Source: Chryseobacterium aquifrigidense
GTDB taxonomy: Bacteria; Bacteroidota; Bacteroidia; Flavobacteriales; Weeksellaceae
Length of the DNA stretch: 64,000 nucleotides
Assembly (NCBI RefSeq): GCF_006716485.1
Contig: NZ_VFPD01000001.1
Span: 3,308,393 to 3,372,392 of the forward strand
Reading direction: 5' to 3'
The position numbers and the translations under genes are program-made. Below, one piece after another: positions 9,594 to 17,884 of this stretch. Position 1 is the stretch's first letter; each line of letters begins with the position of its first letter. The notes under the pieces are model-generated. The model ran no database searches. It had not been told where the DNA came from and worked only from the letters and a program-made list of their open reading frames with translations.

Positions 9594-11366
9594 TCATTTC
9601 AGATTATAAATTTTGTCTCTGAAAACTACTTTTTGAATGGTAGGTGACAAGGTTTTTATCTCAAAATGGTCTACTCTCCTCGAAGCACAATACGGATTGA
9701 TTATATACTGTAAAATCTTTGTCTTATTTTTCATATCCGAAATCCAGAAACAGACTCTGTCGCCATTTTTCACTGAAAAAATTTTATTTTTATTAAAATG
9801 ATGAACCAATATCTCCTCTTCCTGATTTTCAAAAGCCGTGATTCCACTTCTTATTATCAGAAACAGCAACGCTACCGTCACCAGTCTCATCCTGTTTTTT
9901 ACATTGAATTTGAGTATTGCCGGCCTTAATAAATATACAAACACTGATGCTGACATCACTTCTATTCCATTCATTGGAATATTTTCAAAGAACAGTACAT
10001 CAACCTCAGCAAACCAATGAATCATCTGCAGCAGAACCTGAATAACCTCATCATATAGTCTATTTATAAGTTCAAAATCAATTCCCAAAGAAATAAGACC
10101 GGTCATTATCAATGAAAAGACAATGATGATTTCGGAAAAAGGGACAATGACAATATTGGCAATAACTGATATGAATGAAAACTGATGAAAATACAAGAGC
10201 ACCAGAGGAAGTGTTGCCAGCTGTGCTGATAAAGAAATTGTAATGGTGTTATACAAAAGTTTTTCAAGATGGTTATTCTGTTTTGGAAAGTATTTCAGCA
10301 GAGGCTGATTCAGCCAGTAAATGCCTAAAACAGCCAGAAAGCTAAGCTGAAAACCCACATCAAAAAGTTGCTGGGTATCTCCAATCAGAATAAAAAAAAC
10401 GGATAAAGCCAATGAGTGAAGAAGATCCGGCTTCCGTTGAAGCAAGACGAAAATAAAATAAACGCTCAGCATAATACAGGACCGTAATACTGAATTACCA
10501 AATCCGATAAAAGCAGCAAACAACCAGATGAAAATCAAACTGAGAATGATCGCATATTTTCTGAGTTTTAAGGTTGTAAAACGAGTCAGTAAAAAGTAAA
10601 AAATCCCAAAAATAACCACAATATGAGTTCCGGAAATAGCCAGAAAATGAACCAGTCCGGACTTATTGAAATCTCTTACAGTGTCTGCATCAATTTCCGT
10701 CCGATCTGCCAGAATAATGCCTTTCAGAAATTCTTTAGTTCTTTCTGAAATTTCTGTTTTATCAATTTTTTTAAGAACAGCAAACCTATATTGCTTAAGC
10801 TGATCTGCCAACGTTAAGTCATTCCGTTCTGCAGATACCATTTCTTTTGAAAGATAAACCTGGTAATCGATATGTTTTCTTTTGAGATATTTAGCATAAT
10901 CGAACTGAAAATCATATAATGAAACCTGAGGTTGCGTAACGTAAGCTTTAGCTTTGTAATAGTGAATAAAATCCAGTTCTCCTCTATCTTTCGGAACGTA
11001 AAAAATGGCATTAAAACATGTATTTCCTCTCTGCGCTATGCCTTCGTATTTTCTATATTTTTCAGAAGAATTTAATTTCTGGGAGATCCTAAATGCAACT
11101 ACTTCACTTTTCCTTGCCAAAAGTTCATAATGGGGTGAAGAGGTGTTATAGAAATGGAGAACAATTCCTGCTCCAAACAACAGAAGCATCAGAAAAATGG
11201 TTTTGGTTTTATGCAGAAAATAAGAATGAAAACAGATTAAAATCAACAATACTGAACAGATCATTACAACTCCATAAACAATGATCTCTGTCCATATCAT
11301 TTTATCCTGAAAAAGAATTCCAAGAATAAAACATACTGCCAGAATAAGAAGAGGCTGCTTGTTCAA
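9594..11366 (-). CDS. comEC: ComEC/Rec2-family DNA-uptake channel protein
   Basis: Polytopic inner-membrane protein (590 residues) of the ComEC/Rec2 family, which conducts single-stranded DNA into the cytoplasm during natural transformation. Several N-terminal helices are followed by a soluble DUF4131-like segment (about 60-200). The Competence domain follows, with the hallmark LVHFLAISGTHIVVIFG near residue 245 and many further helices. At 590 residues it lacks the full metallo-beta-lactamase domain of Bacillus ComEC (about 770), which fits many Bacteroidota members that end with a short C-terminal soluble part. It stands alone, with no other competence genes nearby. Confidence 0.88.
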   Translation of the reverse strand: MNKQPLLILAVCFILGILFQDKMIWTEIIVYGVVMICSVLLILICFHSYFLHKTKTIFLMLLLFGAGIVLHFYNTSSPHYELLARKSEVVAFRISQKLNSSEKYRKYEGIAQRGNTCFNAIFYVPKDRGELDFIHYYKAKAYVTQPQVSLYDFQFDYAKYLKRKHIDYQVYLSKEMVSAERNDLTLADQLKQYRFAVLKKIDKTEISERTKEFLKGIILADRTEIDADTVRDFNKSGLVHFLAISGTHIVVIFGIFYFLLTRFTTLKLRKYAIILSLIFIWLFAAFIGFGNSVLRSCIMLSVYFIFVLLQRKPDLLHSLALSVFFILIGDTQQLFDVGFQLSFLAVLGIYWLNQPLLKYFPKQNNHLEKLLYNTITISLSAQLATLPLVLLYFHQFSFISVIANIVIVPFSEIIIVFSLIMTGLISLGIDFELINRLYDEVIQVLLQMIHWFAEVDVLFFENIPMNGIEVMSASVFVYLLRPAILKFNVKNRMRLVTVALLFLIIRSGITAFENQEEEILVHHFNKNKIFSVKNGDRVCFWISDMKNKTKILQYIINPYCASRRVDHFEIKTLSPTIQKVVFRDKIYNLK

Positions 11367-11433
11367 TTTCCATTAATTATCCTTTTAAAATAGGCAATGA
11401 ATGGGACATTCATGATCTCTCTAAAAACTAAAT

Positions 11434-11472
11434 AAGCGTTCTGTCTTCCATAAAAATGTCAACAGAACGCTT
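11434..11472 (-). terminator. Hairpin after the GH99 gene
   Basis: Perfect 11-bp stem AAGCGTTCTGT/ACAGAACGCTT with a 17-nt loop, 36 bp past the stop of the GH99 gene. A long T-run follows on the plus strand and a weaker T-rich stretch on the minus strand. The minus-strand gene is the only one it could serve. Confidence 0.65.
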
Positions 11473-11507
11473 AATTTTTTTTTCTAAAAATTACATTTAA
11501 AAGTATA

Positions 11508-12599
11508 CTATCTCTTTTTCAGAAATTTATCTGTCAAACGTTTCGTTTCTTTGATATAAAATAAAGGATCTTTACCATAATCTTCATATTTGAAATCACC
11601 TGCCTTTTTAGGAACAGCAGGCTCTATTTGTGTTCCTTCATGCCATTCATTGAATGAGGTAATCCCAATAAATTCAGGATTTACTTTCACAGCAGCATCA
11701 AACATTTTTTCATAATATTTTCCTTTATCTCTGCTTTTGAAATTGGCTTCATTCCATGGACGGATTCTTGTATCGGAATAGCCAGGGCCCACACAAGGAA
11801 TAAAAATCAGATGGTGATCTTTAGCGAAGTTGGCCATAAAATCCCAATTCGCAGTTGTACTTCCATATACAAATCCTTCGCTGGCAAAATAGGTATAAAA
11901 ACCATCAAAGCCGGATGACTCAAAAAACTTTGCATCATCTTTCTCCACCCACAGCCCGATATAAAAAGCATCCAGATCTGTATTTCTGACTGTTTTTTCT
12001 CCATCTTTGGATAGTATTTTCACCCATTCTTCTTTAGGAATTTTATAGCTATCATAGACATAAAACAGAGGTTTCCCTTCCTTTTTATAGAAGGCATGAT
12101 GATTGGAATACGTTTTTACCAGATAAGAAAGCTGCTCTTTTAATTCTGAAGTGTTTTTATAAAATGGCTCAATGTGAAATGCTATTTTTAAATCAAACCG
12201 ATCCGCAATATCAAGGTATTTAATAAGACTTTTATCTGTAAACGAATCTTTTCCCAACCAACTCACAACGACCACTCCCACTCCGGATTCTTTGATCATT
12301 TCCATATGTTTTTCAATGATCTTTGTGTCATTGGAACTATAATTTCCAAGGGCAGGATAAAAATTAGCTCCGATATCATCTCCTCCTTTATGATGCCCCA
12401 GATTGTTCCACTTCGGATTGCTCCAGTGAGGAAGGATCTCATGATTCCAGTGTTGATAATCTCCGTCTGTTGCAGGATTGGCGTACCAGCCGTAATAAAA
12501 TATCTGGACTTTATCTCTTTGAGTGTTCTGCTGAGCAAAACTGTTTGAGAAAAATAATGTGAGAGTCAGTAATAAAAAAAAACGGGTACAATACTTCAT
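11508..12599 (-). CDS. GH99-type glycoprotein endo-alpha-1,2-mannosidase-like hydrolase
   Basis: Secreted glycoside hydrolase of 363 residues with a signal peptide ending SFAQ. The (beta/alpha)8 fold of family GH99 is suggested by FYYGWYANP near the start and by the diagnostic FNEWHEGTQIEP at 316-327. That motif places E318 and E321 in the spacing of the two catalytic glutamates described for bacterial GH99 enzymes. The family cleaves internal alpha-1,2-mannosidic linkages in mannans and glycoproteins by a retaining mechanism through a 1,2-anhydro intermediate. It sits just downstream of lpxB on the same strand (35 bp), but no obvious polysaccharide utilisation locus (SusCD) surrounds it. Substrate not determined. 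Confidence 0.85.
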   Translation of the reverse strand: MKYCTRFFLLLTLTLFFSNSFAQQNTQRDKVQIFYYGWYANPATDGDYQHWNHEILPHWSNPKWNNLGHHKGGDDIGANFYPALGNYSSNDTKIIEKHMEMIKESGVGVVVVSWLGKDSFTDKSLIKYLDIADRFDLKIAFHIEPFYKNTSELKEQLSYLVKTYSNHHAFYKKEGKPLFYVYDSYKIPKEEWVKILSKDGEKTVRNTDLDAFYIGLWVEKDDAKFFESSGFDGFYTYFASEGFVYGSTTANWDFMANFAKDHHLIFIPCVGPGYSDTRIRPWNEANFKSRDKGKYYEKMFDAAVKVNPEFIGITSFNEWHEGTQIEPAVPKKAGDFKYEDYGKDPLFYIKETKRLTDKFLKKR

Positions 12600-12633
12600 A
12601 GTTAAAATTAAATAATCAGAAACTCAGTACAAA

Positions 12634-13737
12634 TTATACTTTCAATATCACGTCAGCAGCGTGCTCACTAGCTCCTTTTCCGCCAAGCTTTTCTCTCAGA
12701 AGATGATAATCATTCAGAACCTGCTGTCTTTTCTCTCCTGATATAATTTTATTGAGCTCTTCAACCAGGTTTTTAGTATTCAGATCATTTTGAATCAATT
12801 CTTTCACCACTTCCCTGTCCATAATCAGATTAACCAGAGAAATATAATTGATATTTTTCACCAATCTTTTAGCAATAGCATAGGAAATCTTACTTCCACG
12901 ATAGCAAACTACTTCAGGGATATTCAGCAAAGCAGTTTCCAGTGTTGCTGTTCCGGAAGTCACCAGAGCGGCTTTTGAACATCTCAGCAGATCATAGGTT
13001 TTATTAGAAACAAAATGAACATTGGCATCCACATATTTCTCATAAAATTCTTTTGGAAGACTTGGTGCTCCGGCAATCACAAACTGATAGTTCTGAAATT
13101 GCGGTCTTACGGAAAGCATAATCTCAAGCATTTTTTCTACCTCCTGTTCTCTGGAACCTGGCAGCAATGCGATGATCTCTTTTTCGTTCAAACCATGCTC
13201 TGCTTTGAATTTTTCAATGCTGATTTCCTGCAGATCCGAAATAGCATCCAGCAACGGATGCCCTACAAAATGAGAGTGAACCCCATGTTTTCTATAAAAA
13301 TCTTCTTCGAAAGGGAGGATGACCATCATTTCATCCACATATTTTTTGATAATCTCTACCCGCCCTTCTTTCCAAGCCCAAAGCTGTGGTGAAATATAAT
13401 AAACGACTTTGATCCCAAGTTCTTTGGCAAATCTGGCAATTCTCAGATTAAACCCCGGATAATCTACCAGGATCAATACATCAGGCCTGTTCTTCTGAAT
13501 ATCCTCTTTACAGAACTTAATATTATTGAGAATGGTACGGAGGTTCATCACCACTTCCAGAAATCCCATAAAAGCAAGATCGCGGTAATGTTTCACTAAC
13601 GTTCCGCCCTGAGCTTTCATCAGGTCGCCACCCCAAAATCTGAATTCCGCATTGGGATCTTTTTGTTGTAAGGCTTTCATCAGGTTGCTGCCATGCAAAT
13701 CACCGGAAGCTTCTCCTGCAATAATATAATACTTCAT
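12634..13737 (-). CDS. lpxB: Lipid-A-disaccharide synthase
   Basis: Glycosyltransferase (GT19) that joins UDP-2,3-diacylglucosamine and lipid X to make the disaccharide of lipid A at the inner face of the inner membrane. The N-terminus MKYYIIAGEASGDLHGS is the hallmark LpxB start. I chose this ATG at 13737 (367 codons) over an upstream in-frame codon at 13761, because the extension adds only eight unconserved residues. Further conserved segments are FWGGDLM, YISPQLWAW and LLPGSREQE. Upstream lies a TATCTTTG -7 box overlapping that of the divergent DUF2480 gene. Confidence 0.94.
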   Translation of the reverse strand: MKYYIIAGEASGDLHGSNLMKALQQKDPNAEFRFWGGDLMKAQGGTLVKHYRDLAFMGFLEVVMNLRTILNNIKFCKEDIQKNRPDVLILVDYPGFNLRIARFAKELGIKVVYYISPQLWAWKEGRVEIIKKYVDEMMVILPFEEDFYRKHGVHSHFVGHPLLDAISDLQEISIEKFKAEHGLNEKEIIALLPGSREQEVEKMLEIMLSVRPQFQNYQFVIAGAPSLPKEFYEKYVDANVHFVSNKTYDLLRCSKAALVTSGTATLETALLNIPEVVCYRGSKISYAIAKRLVKNINYISLVNLIMDREVVKELIQNDLNTKNLVEELNKIISGEKRQQVLNDYHLLREKLGGKGASEHAADVILKV

Positions 13738-13787
13738 TTCTATAGTAAGGATAGAGAACAAATTAAGACAGATATAATCTTAATTCG

Positions 13788-13805
13788 TAAATTTGTTCAA
13801 AGATA
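13788..13805. promoter_or_regulatory. Back-to-back -7 boxes of the lpxB and DUF2480 genes
   Basis: Plus strand TAAATTTG at 13788-13795 fits the -7 box of the DUF2480 gene (ATG 13816). Minus strand TATCTTTG at 13805-13798 fits that of lpxB. The boxes are 2 bp apart, so the two polymerases would compete for the same DNA. Confidence 0.45.
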
Positions 13806-13815
13806 ATGATAAAAA

Positions 13816-14325
13816 ATGTCAGAAGAATTTGAAATCCGGAATAAAGTTGCAGAAAGCGGCCTTATCAATTTTGACCTTACCACTTTACTGCCAAAAGGGG
13901 AAAGAAAGGGTATTGACCTTAAAGATTTCCTTTTTCAGGAGATGATCCTGAAAGAAAAAGATTTCCGTGAAAAGGTAGATGCTATCGATACGGAACAATA
14001 TAAAGACGCATATATATACATTTACAATTCTGTAGACACTATTATTCCTCTTTGGGCTTATTTTGTTTTGACAGCTAAAATTACAGATGTAGCAAAGAAA
14101 GTGGTTTTTGGAAGCCGCGAGGATCTTGAAGTCATTTTAATGCATAATGCAATCCAGACCCATGATTTTGAGGAAATGAGAGGAAAAAGAGTACTGGTGA
14201 AAGGATGTTCGGATAAAGAAATTCCTGAAAATGCTTATATAGAACTGGTAGAACAGCTAAAACCTATTGTAAAATCTCTGATGTTCGGAGAAGCATGTTC
14301 AAATGTTCCTATCATTAAAAACTAA
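13816..14325 (+). CDS. DUF2480 family protein
   Basis: A 169-residue soluble protein recognised as the Bacteroidota-specific DUF2480 family. It starts MSEEFEIRNKVAESGLINFDL and has the family-like segments DLKDFLFQEMILKEKDFRE and VLVKGCSDKEIPENAYIELV. No signal peptide or membrane segment. The family has no known function; broad conservation in Flavobacteriia suggests a housekeeping role. It is divergent from lpxB and shares a compact promoter region with it. Confidence 0.85.
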   Translation: MSEEFEIRNKVAESGLINFDLTTLLPKGERKGIDLKDFLFQEMILKEKDFREKVDAIDTEQYKDAYIYIYNSVDTIIPLWAYFVLTAKITDVAKKVVFGSREDLEVILMHNAIQTHDFEEMRGKRVLVKGCSDKEIPENAYIELVEQLKPIVKSLMFGEACSNVPIIKN

Positions 14326-14399
14326 GACCTTCTCAACAGCTCTCAGAAACTTTAACAATAATTGTGAGAAACGGTCATTTTCTGAGGCATATTTTTTGA

Positions 14400-14407
14400 T
14401 AACTTTG
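14400..14407 (+). promoter_or_regulatory. -7 box of the DUF937 gene
   Basis: TAACTTTG matches TAnnTTTG, 29 bp before the ATG at 14437. No clear -33 TTTG. Confidence 0.4.
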
Positions 14408-14436
14408 GTGTACTTAATACTAAATAAACACAAAAA

Positions 14437-15093
14437 ATGAGTTTAATTGACCTACTTACAGGGAACACAGGCAACCAGGTTGCTGAACAGGCTGAAAATA
14501 AATTCGGAATCAGCAAAAACCAGGTAATTGCCTTATTAGCTGTTGCTACACCTCTTATCATTTCTTATCTCAGAAATAAATCTCAGGATGCTAAAGAAGC
14601 AGAAGCTTTAAATAATGCTTTAGATAAAGACCATAACGGAAGTATTTTAAATGATGCTTCACAAATTGAAGCAAGACAGGCTGAAGGAGGATCTATTCTT
14701 GATCATATCTTCGGTGGACAAAAAAGTACTGTTGAAAACCAACTGTCACAAAACACAGGAATTTCAATAGACAAAATTGGTCCTATCCTTGCCATGCTGG
14801 CACCTGTAGTAATGGGTTATATCGGACAGCAAAAACAACAGAGTAATGTAGGAGCGGGCGGCCTGGGAGATCTTTTAGGAGGAATCCTTGGAAATGCTTC
14901 CAATCAGGCACAAGCTCAGCAGTCTAATCCTTTGAATGACATTCTTGGAAGTGTTCTCGGAGGCGGCGGGCAATCTCAATCATCAGGAAATCCACTGAAC
15001 GATATTTTGGGAAGTGTATTAGGTGGCGGTGGGAACCAGCAACAAGGTGGCGGCTTAGGCAGCATCCTTGGTAATATTTTGGGAGGTAAATAA
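14437..15093 (+). CDS. DUF937 domain protein with Gly-rich C-terminal repeats
   Basis: A 218-residue protein of the DUF937 (YidB-like) family. The N-terminal part is alpha-helical (LIDLLTGNTGNQVAEQAENKF, then QVIALLAVATPLIISYL and IGPILAMLAPVVMGYI). The C-terminal 60 residues are low complexity and contain NPLNDILGSVLGGGG twice, then GLGSILGNILGGK. No signal peptide. Family function is unknown. The gene is monocistronic, with its own -7 box and a strong terminator. Confidence 0.8.
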   Translation: MSLIDLLTGNTGNQVAEQAENKFGISKNQVIALLAVATPLIISYLRNKSQDAKEAEALNNALDKDHNGSILNDASQIEARQAEGGSILDHIFGGQKSTVENQLSQNTGISIDKIGPILAMLAPVVMGYIGQQKQQSNVGAGGLGDLLGGILGNASNQAQAQQSNPLNDILGSVLGGGGQSQSSGNPLNDILGSVLGGGGNQQQGGGLGSILGNILGGK

Positions 15094-15110
15094 TTAATTT
15101 AATTTTCATA

Positions 15111-15145
15111 AAAAAAGACCGGAGATATCATCTTCGGTCTTTTTT
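15111..15145. terminator. Bidirectional terminator between DUF937 and bTHX genes
   Basis: Hairpin with arms AAAAAAGACCG and CGGTCTTTTTT and an inner AGAT/ATCT stem. It lies 17 bp after the DUF937 stop and 8 bp beyond the stop of the convergent bTHX gene, with a T-tract on both sides. Confidence 0.88.
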
Positions 15146-15153
15146 ATTTTTAA

Positions 15154-15273
15154 TTACTTTTTAGATTTTTCTGCAGAAGCGGCAAAAGATTTTGAAGCTT
15201 TTTTAGGTCTTCTTTTACCATAACTTCCGGAATTAATTTTTCCTCTTCTTGATTTTTTGTCTCCTTTTCCCAT
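15154..15273 (-). CDS. thx: 30S ribosomal protein bTHX
   Basis: A 39-residue, very basic protein starting MGKGDKKSRRGKINSGSYGK and continuing RRPKKASKSF. This is the standard sequence of the small-subunit protein THX, which sits at the top of the 30S head in Thermus and is widespread in Bacteroidota. The frame is intact with ATG at 15273 and TAA at 15154-15156. Lys/Arg content and length agree with the family. It is convergent with the DUF937 gene and shares its bidirectional terminator. Confidence 0.93.
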   Translation of the reverse strand: MGKGDKKSRRGKINSGSYGKRRPKKASKSFAASAEKSKK

Positions 15274-15361
15274 AGTAGTATGTATTTGTTGTTGTACGAA
15301 TTTAAAAAATACAATACTAAAATCCAATTAATGAAGCTGTTAAAGTTTTATAAAAATAAGA

Positions 15362-15500
15362 AGGAAGCTGGAAGAGGAGGCTGGAAGTTACCATCAGGTT
15401 ACCAATTTCGATTCTTAATCTGCAGATCAGTTATCTTTTTTCATTTTGCTAACAAAGGACTGTTTAAACATTTAATGCTGCCAGGAACATCTTCCAGCCT
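15362..15500. repeat. Purine-rich intergenic repeat with inverted partner
   Basis: A GGAAGCTGGAAG-type stretch (15362-15387) contains AGGCTGGAAG. Its exact 10-bp inverted copy CTTCCAGCCT lies at 15491-15500, about 100 bp away. Such GGCTGGAAG tracts look like non-coding repeats. An open frame across it has simple composition and is not taken as a gene. Confidence 0.4.
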
Positions 15501-15501
15501 T

Positions 15502-16896
15502 TTAAACTTTTACCGTCTTCCATTTTCCTTTTTTAAATAGAACAAAAGCAACAATGGTAATTAAAGTTTCTGCGGCAGGAATCGAGATAAAAACTCCTTT
15601 TGGACCCATATCAAGATACTTTGATAAAAAATACGCCAGCGGAATCTGAAACAGCCAGAATCCAAAAAGATTAACCCAGGTGGGAGTCCATGTATCACCG
15701 GCTCCATTAAAGGCATTAATCATCACCATCCCGATTCCATAGAAAATAAATCCTATACTCATAATCTGGAGTGCATTCTTGGCAAAGTCTTTAATAGCAG
15801 TTTCCTGAGTAAAAAACCCAACTAAAAAATTACCCATAAAAAGAAATATCATACTTACTATCAGCATAAAAATGACATTATATTTTACTGTTTTCATCAC
15901 CGACTGTTCTGCTCTCAACATTTCATTCGCTCCCATATTCTGTCCCACTAATGTAGAGGCAGCATTACTCAATCCCCATGCCGGAAGCATAAAGAACATC
16001 ATCAGTCTTAAAGCAGTCTGATAACCTGCCGATGCATTTTCCCCTCCCGTAGTCGCTACAAGTTCCGCCAGGAAAATCCAACTGCATGAAGCAATGACAA
16101 ACTGAAAAATTCCGGGAGTTGCAATTTTTATAATAGATTTAATTAACTCAAAATTTGGTTTAAAATAAGAAAGTTTAATTCTTATCTGAGTATCGGCTAC
16201 TAAAAGATGATACAACTGATAAATAACCCCAATGCTACGTCCTATTGTGGTTGCCAAAGCAGCTCCTGTAAGCCCCAAAGCAGGAACTGGTCCTAAGCCT
16301 TTTATCAGAATCGGACAGAGAATAATGTTGGCAATATTGGCTATCCATAAGCTTTTCATCGCTATCATTGCATTTCCGGCCCCTCTGAAAATACCATTAA
16401 TTAAAAATAAAAGCATAATAATCGTGCTGCTTCCCATCATAATTCTGGTAAAATCCTTCCCATAAGCTGCTGCTTCCGGTTTTGAACCCATCAGAATCAG
16501 AATTTCTTCAGCAAAGAATACTCCGAGTAAGCTTAAAACAAAAGTAATCGCAAATGAAACGAGTAATACCTGCGCCGCACTTTTGGAAGCCTGTTCCGGA
16601 TTTTTTTCACCAATTCGTCTTGCTACCAGCGCTGTTGCTGCCATACTCATTCCAATCGCAATGGAATACATTATGGAAAGTACAGATTCGGTAAGTCCTA
16701 CGGTCTGAATAGCAAACCCACTTTCTTTCAGATGGCCGACAAAATAAAGATCCACAAGCGCAAATACGGATTCCATAGCCATTTCCAGCATCATGGGAAT
16801 TGCTAAAAGCAGTACAGCACTTCTGATATTCACTTTCGTAAAATCAGTTTCTTCACCACTGAAAGCTTTTTTCAAAAATTCAATATATTTTGTCAT
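15502..16896 (-). CDS. MATE family multidrug/toxin efflux transporter
   Basis: Twelve-helix inner-membrane exporter of the MATE family, which uses an H+ or Na+ gradient to expel drugs or metabolites. The two MatE repeats are visible, with family-like segments AIPMMLEMAMESVFALVDLYFVG near residue 30, AATALVARRIGE, and GLSNAASTLVGQNMGA in the second half. I prefer the ATG at 16896 (464 codons, MTKYIEFLKKAFSG); a start at 16920 adds eight residues. Substrate unknown. No adjacent regulator on the same strand. Confidence 0.9.
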   Translation of the reverse strand: MTKYIEFLKKAFSGEETDFTKVNIRSAVLLLAIPMMLEMAMESVFALVDLYFVGHLKESGFAIQTVGLTESVLSIMYSIAIGMSMAATALVARRIGEKNPEQASKSAAQVLLVSFAITFVLSLLGVFFAEEILILMGSKPEAAAYGKDFTRIMMGSSTIIMLLFLINGIFRGAGNAMIAMKSLWIANIANIILCPILIKGLGPVPALGLTGAALATTIGRSIGVIYQLYHLLVADTQIRIKLSYFKPNFELIKSIIKIATPGIFQFVIASCSWIFLAELVATTGGENASAGYQTALRLMMFFMLPAWGLSNAASTLVGQNMGANEMLRAEQSVMKTVKYNVIFMLIVSMIFLFMGNFLVGFFTQETAIKDFAKNALQIMSIGFIFYGIGMVMINAFNGAGDTWTPTWVNLFGFWLFQIPLAYFLSKYLDMGPKGVFISIPAAETLITIVAFVLFKKGKWKTVKV

Positions 16897-17024
16897 GATT
16901 CTCTTTAGTTTACTTAGCAAAAGTATCTATTCAAAAACAATTAAAAGTTCGCATATGAAAAGTTTTTAATATTTTTTCTGGTAATCTCCATGTAAAGTAA
17001 AATCAAATAAAATCAATTTTACAA

Positions 17025-17055
17025 TAATAATTTATCGTAACACGATAAATTATTA
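17025..17055. promoter_or_regulatory. Perfect 31-bp dyad operator upstream of the DUF2975-HTH module
   Basis: Left arm TAATAATTTATCGT (17025-17038), spacer AAC, right arm ACGATAAATTATTA (17042-17055): a flawless 14-bp inverted repeat, 27 bp before the ATG at 17082. It immediately precedes TATATTTA, a possible -7 box. Position and symmetry suggest the autoregulatory operator of the small Xre-type regulator two genes downstream. Confidence 0.65.
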
Positions 17056-17081
17056 TATATTTACAACAAATAAAATATCTC

Positions 17082-17666
17082 ATGAAATTAATTGGTGAAA
17101 AATCTATCTCCACTGTTTTAAATAAAATCCTGTTGGCTGGCTCAATAGCTCAATTACTCTATATAAGCTATATAATTTTTGGCTTCGTTATCATATATAT
17201 TAATATACACCAGGGAACTCATTTTTTTTCCGAAACTTTTAAAACTGGAATTTTCAACAATGAATTAACAAAAACAGCTTCTGATTCTTTAGATTTTCAA
17301 TTTAAAATACCATTATCTGATTCGATTATTAAAGGAAGTTACACCTTACACACTTTTATTTCAATTTCTTTTTTCATCGGATTTTACAGTCTGTTTACTT
17401 TTTATTTGTTTAGAATTTTCAAAGGAATGAGTTCGGAGATTATTTTTAATACAAAAGTTATTCAGGATCTAAAACTCTTTGCTGTGCTTAATATAATCTT
17501 TATCCCCATTTATTGCACTATTTTATATTTCATGGATCAATCTATATACAGCATAGATCCAATATTTATACTGCTCCATCTCACCTTAGGAATTATTATA
17601 CTTTTTATTATAGAATTTTTTAAAAAGGGATATGAATTACAATCAGAAAATGACTTAACTATATAA
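17082..17666 (+). CDS. DUF2975 family membrane protein
   Basis: A 194-residue protein with four predicted transmembrane helices (about 17-40, 90-112, 133-150, 160-180) and an extracytoplasmic segment between helices one and two. Layout and its pairing with a tiny Xre-type regulator 2 bp downstream match the DUF2975/HTH pair common in Firmicutes and Bacteroidota. No catalytic motif. The pair could form a membrane-linked sensing module, but this is inference. A perfect 31-bp dyad precedes it. Confidence 0.8.
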   Translation: MKLIGEKSISTVLNKILLAGSIAQLLYISYIIFGFVIIYINIHQGTHFFSETFKTGIFNNELTKTASDSLDFQFKIPLSDSIIKGSYTLHTFISISFFIGFYSLFTFYLFRIFKGMSSEIIFNTKVIQDLKLFAVLNIIFIPIYCTILYFMDQSIYSIDPIFILLHLTLGIIILFIIEFFKKGYELQSENDLTI

Positions 17667-17668
17667 TC

Positions 17669-17872
17669 ATGCCGATAATAATCAATATTGATGTAATGCT
17701 TGCAAAACGAAAAATGCAGTCCCAGGAGTTGGCCGAAAAAATAGGAATTACACAGGCTAATCTTTCAATTTTAAAAAATGGAAAAGCCAAAGCATTAAAA
17801 ATTTCAACCTTAGAAGCCATTTGTACAGCATTGAATTGCCAACCTGGAGATATACTGGAATTTAAACCATAA
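17669..17872 (+). CDS. Small Xre/YozG-type helix-turn-helix regulator
   Basis: DNA-binding protein of 67 residues consisting almost entirely of one Cro/C1-type HTH domain. The helices are visible in VMLAKRKMQSQELAEKIGIT, QANLSILKNGKAKALKI and STLEAICTALNCQPGDILEF. The PGDI(L/I)E ending is typical of the HTH_26/YozG group. It starts 2 bp after the DUF2975 stop, implying translational coupling. It probably represses its own operon through the upstream dyad. Confidence 0.85.
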   Translation: MPIIINIDVMLAKRKMQSQELAEKIGITQANLSILKNGKAKALKISTLEAICTALNCQPGDILEFKP

Positions 17873-17884
17873 AAAATATATAAC

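Noticed and set aside
15280..15540. 86-codon plus-strand frame over GGAAGCTGGAAG-type repeats
   Set aside because: Composition follows the purine-rich repeat, it runs into the 3' end of the convergent MATE gene, and no promoter or conserved domain is visible; treated as a non-coding repeat.
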